A DNA stretch of 8,419 bases, from the NCBI GenBank assembly GCA_012512055.1, contig JAAZEW010000134.1, positions 1 through 8,419 on the forward strand. The letters are read 5' to 3'. The DNA is from Bacillota bacterium (GTDB taxonomy: Bacteria > Bacillota_G > SHA-98 > UBA4971). Shown here piece after piece: positions 5,263-8,419 of the stretch. The notes beneath the pieces were generated by a model. It worked only from the letters and a program-made list of their open reading frames with translations, was not told where the DNA came from and ran no database searches. Every line of letters begins with the position of its first letter. Positions within the stretch are counted from its first letter, which is position 1. The position numbers were made by a program, and so were the translations under genes.

Positions 5263-6554
5263 ATACAGTCTTGCTGTTCTTAGGCATTTTTGCACTTTTC
5301 ATCATTCTCAACTGTCCTATCATTTATGCCATTATTGCCACATCCTGGATTATTTTGAAGTTTGGTGCTATACAAATCCCTGTGTCTTTGATAGGACAGA
5401 AACTAATCGGAGGTATTAACTCCTTTCCTTTGCTGGCAGTGCCCTTTTTCATGCTGGCTGCGAATATCATGACTTCCACGAGTATTTTAAGGAGATTAGT
5501 GGATTTTGTTACTTCGCTGATAGGTTTTGTAAGGAGCGGTCTGGCCATTGTAAACGTGCTGGTTTCCATGATATGTGCAGGCATGTCAGGCTCTGCTACG
5601 GCTGATACCGCCGGCGCAAGCGCAATGATTATGAACGCTATGATTGAAGAAGGATACGATCGGCCTTTTAGCGTGGCTGTAACCGGCGCATCTTCAACTA
5701 TCGGAATAATCATCCCCCCGAGTATCCCCCTGATAATATATGCCTGGGTTTCCAATACATCTGTAAGCGCTCTGTTTTTGGCGGGGATAATTCCCGGGAT
5801 ATTGATAGGAATTGCCCAAATACTTCTATGCATCTATAGAGGTAAGGTCAGAAACTATCCAAAGCATCCCAGAGTCCCTTTCCGTCAAATAATCAAAGAT
5901 ACCTATAAGGCTATACCTGTACTGATCTTACCTGTGATCATATTAGGTGGGATATTTAGCGGAATCTTTACTGCTACGGAAGCAGCAGTGGTCTCGGTTT
6001 TCTATGCGCTGCTCTTAGGTCTGTACTTGAGAGAATTAACCGTAAAGAAGGTCTTTGACTGTTTGGTTACAACCGGGGTAACCTCAGCAATATCATTGCT
6101 GCTAATCGGCGCAGCCACTCCTCTAAGTTGGATACTGGCTCTTAATCATGTTCCAGGCTTGATAGCAAATTGGTTCTTGTCTGTGACTTCCAATCCCACT
6201 GGTTTCTTACTCCTGATTGTTGTTTTCATGCTCGCCATTGGTTGTGTCATGGATAATGACCCTGTCATCATGCTTACTACCCCAATATTCCTGCCTGTGG
6301 CTGTAAAATTAGGAATCAGCCCCATCCTTTACGGAACAATCATCAATCTCGCGTTGGCCATTGGTATAGTGACTCCGCCTGTTGGTTGTGCTCTATTTGT
6401 GGCTTGTGCTGTAGGGAAAACAACCATTTCAGAGGTGATAGGCGAATTTGTGCCTTTTTACGTGGTCATGACCGTTGTGGTGCTATTGCTTGTATTCTTC
6501 CCACAAATAGTCCTTTACCTTCCTACGAAATTCATGTCGCTTCCTATGCAATAA
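5259..6554 (+). CDS. dctM: TRAP transporter large permease subunit (DctM family)
   Basis: A 431-residue hydrophobic protein with about 11-12 membrane segments, the normal size for DctM, the ion-coupled transport subunit. Signatures in order are LLAVPFFMLAANIM, the elevator-domain hairpin region GMSGSATADTAGASAMI (family consensus GxSGSATAdtAGxSxxM), TGASSTIGIIIPPSIPLIIY, FSGIFTATEAAVVSVFYAL, and near the C-terminus the second hairpin GIVTPPVGCALFVACAVG. The start overlaps the dctQ stop by 4 nt. Where most relatives have MDxxPA, this protein reads MDNDPVIMLTTPIFLPV, a minor variant. With dctP and dctQ it forms a complete sodium- or proton-driven tripartite transporter; kduI 73 nt downstream suggests that it imports uronates. 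Confidence 0.95.
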   Translation: MNTVLLFLGIFALFIILNCPIIYAIIATSWIILKFGAIQIPVSLIGQKLIGGINSFPLLAVPFFMLAANIMTSTSILRRLVDFVTSLIGFVRSGLAIVNVLVSMICAGMSGSATADTAGASAMIMNAMIEEGYDRPFSVAVTGASSTIGIIIPPSIPLIIYAWVSNTSVSALFLAGIIPGILIGIAQILLCIYRGKVRNYPKHPRVPFRQIIKDTYKAIPVLILPVIILGGIFSGIFTATEAAVVSVFYALLLGLYLRELTVKKVFDCLVTTGVTSAISLLLIGAATPLSWILALNHVPGLIANWFLSVTSNPTGFLLLIVVFMLAIGCVMDNDPVIMLTTPIFLPVAVKLGISPILYGTIINLALAIGIVTPPVGCALFVACAVGKTTISEVIGEFVPFYVVMTVVVLLLVFFPQIVLYLPTKFMSLPMQ

Positions 6555-6613
6555 GCAGTGAAGTGACGAAAGAATGCCATTCATGGAGGGCTGAAAATAC
6601 ACGAAAGGGGAGT

Positions 6614-6637
6614 ATGACAGAAAGCAAATGGAAATAA
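6614..6637 (+). other. Seven-codon frame overlapping the kduI start
   Basis: ATG 6614 opens a frame MTESKWK ending at TAA 6635-6637, which spans the kduI start at 6628. The GGGGAG at 6607-6612 lies only 1 nt before this ATG and 15 nt before the kduI ATG, so neither is ideally placed. If the mini-frame is translated, termination next to ATG 6628 could feed ribosomes to kduI. This is speculative. Confidence 0.2.
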
Positions 6638-7458
6638 GAAACGCGGTTAACCCGCAGTACGTTAAGAGCCTTACAACAGAGGGTTTGCGTCAGGAGTTTC
6701 TCATTCAGGGATTATTCGTTCCCGGAGAGCAGAGACTGGTTTACACTCACTTCGACAGAATGATCGTGGGCGGCATATGTCCTCGGGAGCCCATTGTTAT
6801 TCAGGGATGTCAAAAGGTTACCGGAACTGACTACCTCTTGGAAAGAAGAGAAATGGGAGTCATTAATATCGGTTCTCCCGGAATGATTAAGGTAGACGGT
6901 GAGGAATATGTCCTGGGTTACAAGGATTTGCTATACATCGGTATGGGAGCCGGTGATATTGAGTTCTCAAGCAGGAACCCTGAAGAATTGGCCAAGTTCT
7001 ATCTGGTGTGTACCGCTGCCCACCAATCCTACCCTACCAAGAAAATTGAGTTCGATACAATAGAACCAATTTACCTTGGTTCATCCGAAGCTTCCAGCAA
7101 ACGAATACTCTATAAATACATTGTTCCGGAGACTTTGAAGACTTGCCAACTGACGATGGGAATGACAGCGGTAGAACCGAATAACGTGTGGAGCAACATG
7201 CCAAGTCATACGCATGCCAGAAAGACAGAGGTCTTTTTAAACTTTGAGCTGGAAGAAGAAGCAGTAATATTTAACATAATAGGCGAACCATCAGAGACTC
7301 GTCACATAGTTACGAGAAATGAAGAGGCCCTGATTGTGCCTGGTTGGTCTGTCCATTGTGGTGCAGGAACAAGCAACTATACCCTTATCTGGGGAATGGC
7401 CGGAGAGAATCAGACATTTGCCGATATGAATGGAATACCCATGAAGGATTTGCGGTAG
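6628..7458 (+). CDS. kduI: 5-keto-4-deoxyuronate isomerase (KduI, EC 5.3.1.17)
   Basis: The 276-residue protein aligns along its full length with KduI (E. coli about 278 residues). It converts 5-keto-4-deoxyuronate, formed from unsaturated uronates released by polysaccharide lyases, to 2,5-diketo-3-deoxygluconate, upstream of KDG. It is a two-cupin cytosolic zinc enzyme. The metal ligands of the family are all present: His194 and His196 in MPSHTHARKTEVF, Glu201, and His243 in WSVHCG. Other family blocks are LRQEFLIQGLF, THFDRMIVGGI, LERREMGVINIG, YPTKK and the C-terminal IWGMAGENQTFADM...KDLR. ATG 6628 has only a distant GGGGAG (6607-6612, 15 nt away) and no closer in-frame start, so initiation may be weak or coupled to a short upstream frame. 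KduD, KdgK and KdgA are not in the window. Confidence 0.96.
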   Translation: MEIRNAVNPQYVKSLTTEGLRQEFLIQGLFVPGEQRLVYTHFDRMIVGGICPREPIVIQGCQKVTGTDYLLERREMGVINIGSPGMIKVDGEEYVLGYKDLLYIGMGAGDIEFSSRNPEELAKFYLVCTAAHQSYPTKKIEFDTIEPIYLGSSEASSKRILYKYIVPETLKTCQLTMGMTAVEPNNVWSNMPSHTHARKTEVFLNFELEEEAVIFNIIGEPSETRHIVTRNEEALIVPGWSVHCGAGTSNYTLIWGMAGENQTFADMNGIPMKDLR

Positions 7459-7561
7459 AAGAATCCGGCTGGACGTTGGGAATCCTGTGGGTAATCTAAC
7501 CCCTTGGTACTGCCTCCTTGGCAAGACCGAAAGGCAGGTGCAAAATGCCTGATGCACTAAC

Positions 7562-7606
7562 CGGAGCAGATCAATGAATCTGCTCATGATTCAGTGATCT
7601 GCTTCG
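7562..7606 (+). terminator. Long hairpin downstream of kduI, probable operon 3' end structure
   Basis: Twelve pairs (7562-7573 with 7595-7606, one G-U), one A-G mismatch (7574/7594), then six pairs (7575-7580 with 7588-7593) and a 7-nt loop TGCTCAT. An alternative nested stem, GAGCAGAT/ATCTGCTC (7564-7571/7578-7585), competes with it. There is no T-run, so it is either a Rho-dependent or processed 3' end or a stabiliser, not a textbook intrinsic terminator. It lies about 100 nt after the kduI stop. Confidence 0.5.
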
Positions 7607-7639
7607 AATCTCCTGCGCATCTCATCCCAATCATCGCAT

Positions 7640-7663
7640 GAAGAAGCCGGGGACAGGCTCTTC
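7640..7663. repeat. REP-like hairpin with GGGGACA loop
   Basis: GAAGAAGCC (7640-7648) pairs with GGCTCTTC (7656-7663) with one bulged A, leaving loop GGGGACA. The CCGGGGACAGG core resembles short palindromic units often found near Y1/REP-associated transposases in many bacteria; this is from general knowledge, not a search. A related half-unit, GAAGAGCCGGGGA, occurs at 7854-7866 and is an exact complement of the right arm here. Confidence 0.45.
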
Positions 7664-7714
7664 GTGTTCAAAGCCATCCACAAGCCCTTCATATGATACA
7701 GTCAATTGCTTCAT

Positions 7715-7852
7715 GTGTTGCATAATAGGCAAAAACGCGAAATTATTGAAGGAATTAGCAATGATATTCAGAATATAAGCTATGATTTGGAGTATTGCCT
7801 CATGCTGGAAGGCCGGGTTTTCATGGTTCGGAGTAGAGTGGTTGCTACATGA
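7715..7852 (+). CDS. Small hypothetical frame between the REP-like units
   Basis: A 45-residue frame from GTG 7715 (open back to 7697) ends at TGA 7850-7852. It reads VLHNRQKREIIEGISNDIQN then ISYDLEYCLMLEGRVFMVRS and RVVAT. Composition is protein-like with a potential amphipathic helix in the first half, but no ribosome site precedes GTG 7715 or TTG 7718, and I know no relative. It lies within the segment bounded by the two REP-like sequences. It may be a small gene, a remnant, or chance. Confidence 0.22.
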   Translation: MLHNRQKREIIEGISNDIQNISYDLEYCLMLEGRVFMVRSRVVAT

Positions 7853-7888
7853 TGAAGAGCCGGGGATATGAGGAGGGATCGGTTTTTG

Positions 7889-7917
7889 TGTGGGCGCGAA
7901 TGTAAGATGCGCCCACA
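7889..7917. repeat. GC-rich 9-bp perfect inverted repeat
   Basis: TGTGGGCGC (7889-7897) and GCGCCCACA (7909-7917) form a perfect 9-bp stem with an 11-nt loop GAATGTAAGAT. The T-run (7883-7887) precedes the stem on the plus strand, and the minus strand shows an A-run after it, so it is not an intrinsic terminator in either direction. It may be an operator or leader structure for the gene at 8025. Confidence 0.5.
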
Positions 7918-7970
7918 GTTGGAAGTGGAGGAGGGCAGCAATAGACTGGGTATGGGAATACGGGCGCGGG

Positions 7971-8013
7971 TCAACAGTTGAGGTCGGGAAGTGGCATAGT
8001 TCAACAGTTGAGG
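7971..8013. repeat. Two copies of palindromic TCAACAGTTGAGG, 30 bp apart
   Basis: TCAACAGTTGAGG occurs exactly at 7971-7983 and 8001-8013. Each contains the palindrome TCAAC-A-GTTGA. Start-to-start spacing is 30 bp, close to three helical turns, and sequence after each copy is also related (GGGAAGTGGC versus GGAGAAGCGG). A weaker CAGTTGGAAGTGG occurs at 7916-7928. The second copy runs into the GGAGG ribosome site of the GTG-started gene at 8025. A double operator or a duplicated leader are both possible. Confidence 0.6.
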
Positions 8014-8024
8014 AGGGAGAAGCG

Positions 8025-8419
8025 GTGTCCGACCTAAGGGAGAGACTGAAGATTGGGAGTCAGCCGGTTGAGGAAATTAACAAGCTTTTTCTCGATCCCC
8101 ATAACGAGGCTATAAAGGCCTTGTTGGAAGTTGTGGCAAAGTACGGGACTCCGGAGGAGATCAATTTCAAAGCGCGGGAAGCGCGCAAGCTTGAGAATCT
8201 GACAGCTCGCTTGAAGGAGATGAATTCTCCGTACCTGACTGATATTGAGTGGTTGATTAAGCAGCGTGACTCGGGAGCTTTCATCACTGAGCGCGAGTAT
8301 CGCAGGAAAATTCTTGGCGACAAGGCTGATGGTATGCAGTTCAAGGATGACTATGCGGTGACCCTGGAGATCAGCGCAGCGCAGTATTTTCCGTGGCTTC
8401 GCCTGGAGGCAGAACAAGC
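8025..8419 (+). CDS. Conserved-looking protein of unknown function, 3' end beyond the window
   Basis: From GTG 8025 the frame stays open for 131 codons to the last base. GGAGG at 8012-8016 lies 8 nt upstream, an excellent ribosome site. The product begins MSDLRERLKIGSQPVEEINK, then LFLDPHNEAIKALLEVVAKY, GTPEEINFKAREARKLENLT, and later SPYLTDIEWLIKQRDSGAFI and AAQYFPWLRLEAEQ. It is charged, mostly helical in appearance, with no signal peptide and no membrane segment, so probably cytoplasmic. Codon use is normal. I do not recognise the family with certainty and assign no function. The minus-strand frames over the same DNA are shadows. The palindromic 13-mer pair immediately upstream suggests local control. 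Confidence 0.75.
   Translation, partial: MSDLRERLKIGSQPVEEINKLFLDPHNEAIKALLEVVAKYGTPEEINFKAREARKLENLTARLKEMNSPYLTDIEWLIKQRDSGAFITEREYRRKILGDKADGMQFKDDYAVTLEISAAQYFPWLRLEAEQ

Noticed and set aside
5324..5833. 169-residue minus-strand frame inside dctM
   Set aside because: Antisense to the strongly conserved DctM GMSGSATADTAG region; a typical shadow of a membrane-protein gene.
8034..8417. Minus-strand 127-residue frame at the right end
   Set aside because: The plus-strand frame from GTG 8025 has a good ribosome site and more protein-like composition; the minus frame lacks both.

Overview
The window looks like a bacterial chromosome segment from an anaerobic, probably clostridial (Firmicutes-type) organism. 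This is inferred from strong GGAGG-type ribosome sites, TTG/GTG starts, a flavodoxin plus covalent-FMN protein pair, and a TRAP uptake operon joined to a uronate isomerase. No species can be named from the sequence alone.

Left part (1-2764). The window opens with a short open frame ending at 69. It abuts the 3' half of a tRNA-Thr(UGU) gene (69-114) whose 5' half is absent. A clean intrinsic terminator follows, then the eroded C-terminal part of a tyrosine integrase on the minus strand (205-450). This is a scar of site-specific integration at a tRNA 3' end. Next come three minus-strand genes. A flavodoxin (1493-1011) and a membrane-anchored FMN-binding protein (996-586) form a tight two-gene redox operon. 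A GNAT acetyltransferase with an extra C-terminal domain and a hexapeptide-repeat linker lies at 2764-1910. Between flavodoxin and GNAT, on the plus strand, is an unlisted remnant of an AbrB/VapB-type antitoxin without its normal N-terminus and without a toxin partner.

Middle part (2765-7458). A roughly 780-bp region without a convincing gene contains a Cys-rich interrupted frame and, nearer the operon, a perfect 7-1-7 operator-like dyad. It precedes a plus-strand operon: TRAP solute-binding protein (dctP), small membrane subunit (dctQ), large membrane subunit (dctM) and kduI, 5-keto-4-deoxyuronate isomerase. The KduI assignment gives the transporter a likely job: import of uronates or unsaturated uronates from pectin- or glycosaminoglycan-type polymers, followed by isomerisation towards KDG. 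A 19-bp perfect hairpin between dctP and dctQ probably favours accumulation of binding protein over permease. A second long hairpin (7562-7606) lies after kduI.

Right part (7459-8419). About 560 bp of structured DNA holds a long hairpin, a REP-like GGGGACAGG hairpin with a partial second copy, a GC-rich dyad, and two tandem copies of a palindromic 13-mer (TCAACAGTTGAGG). The second 13-mer copy overlaps the ribosome site of a GTG-started gene (8025 onward) that runs off the window. That gene is clearly coding but I do not recognise its family. The best candidates for something undescribed are this edge gene with its duplicated palindromic leader, the intra-operon hairpin, and the tRNA/integrase scar with the orphan antitoxin fragment.
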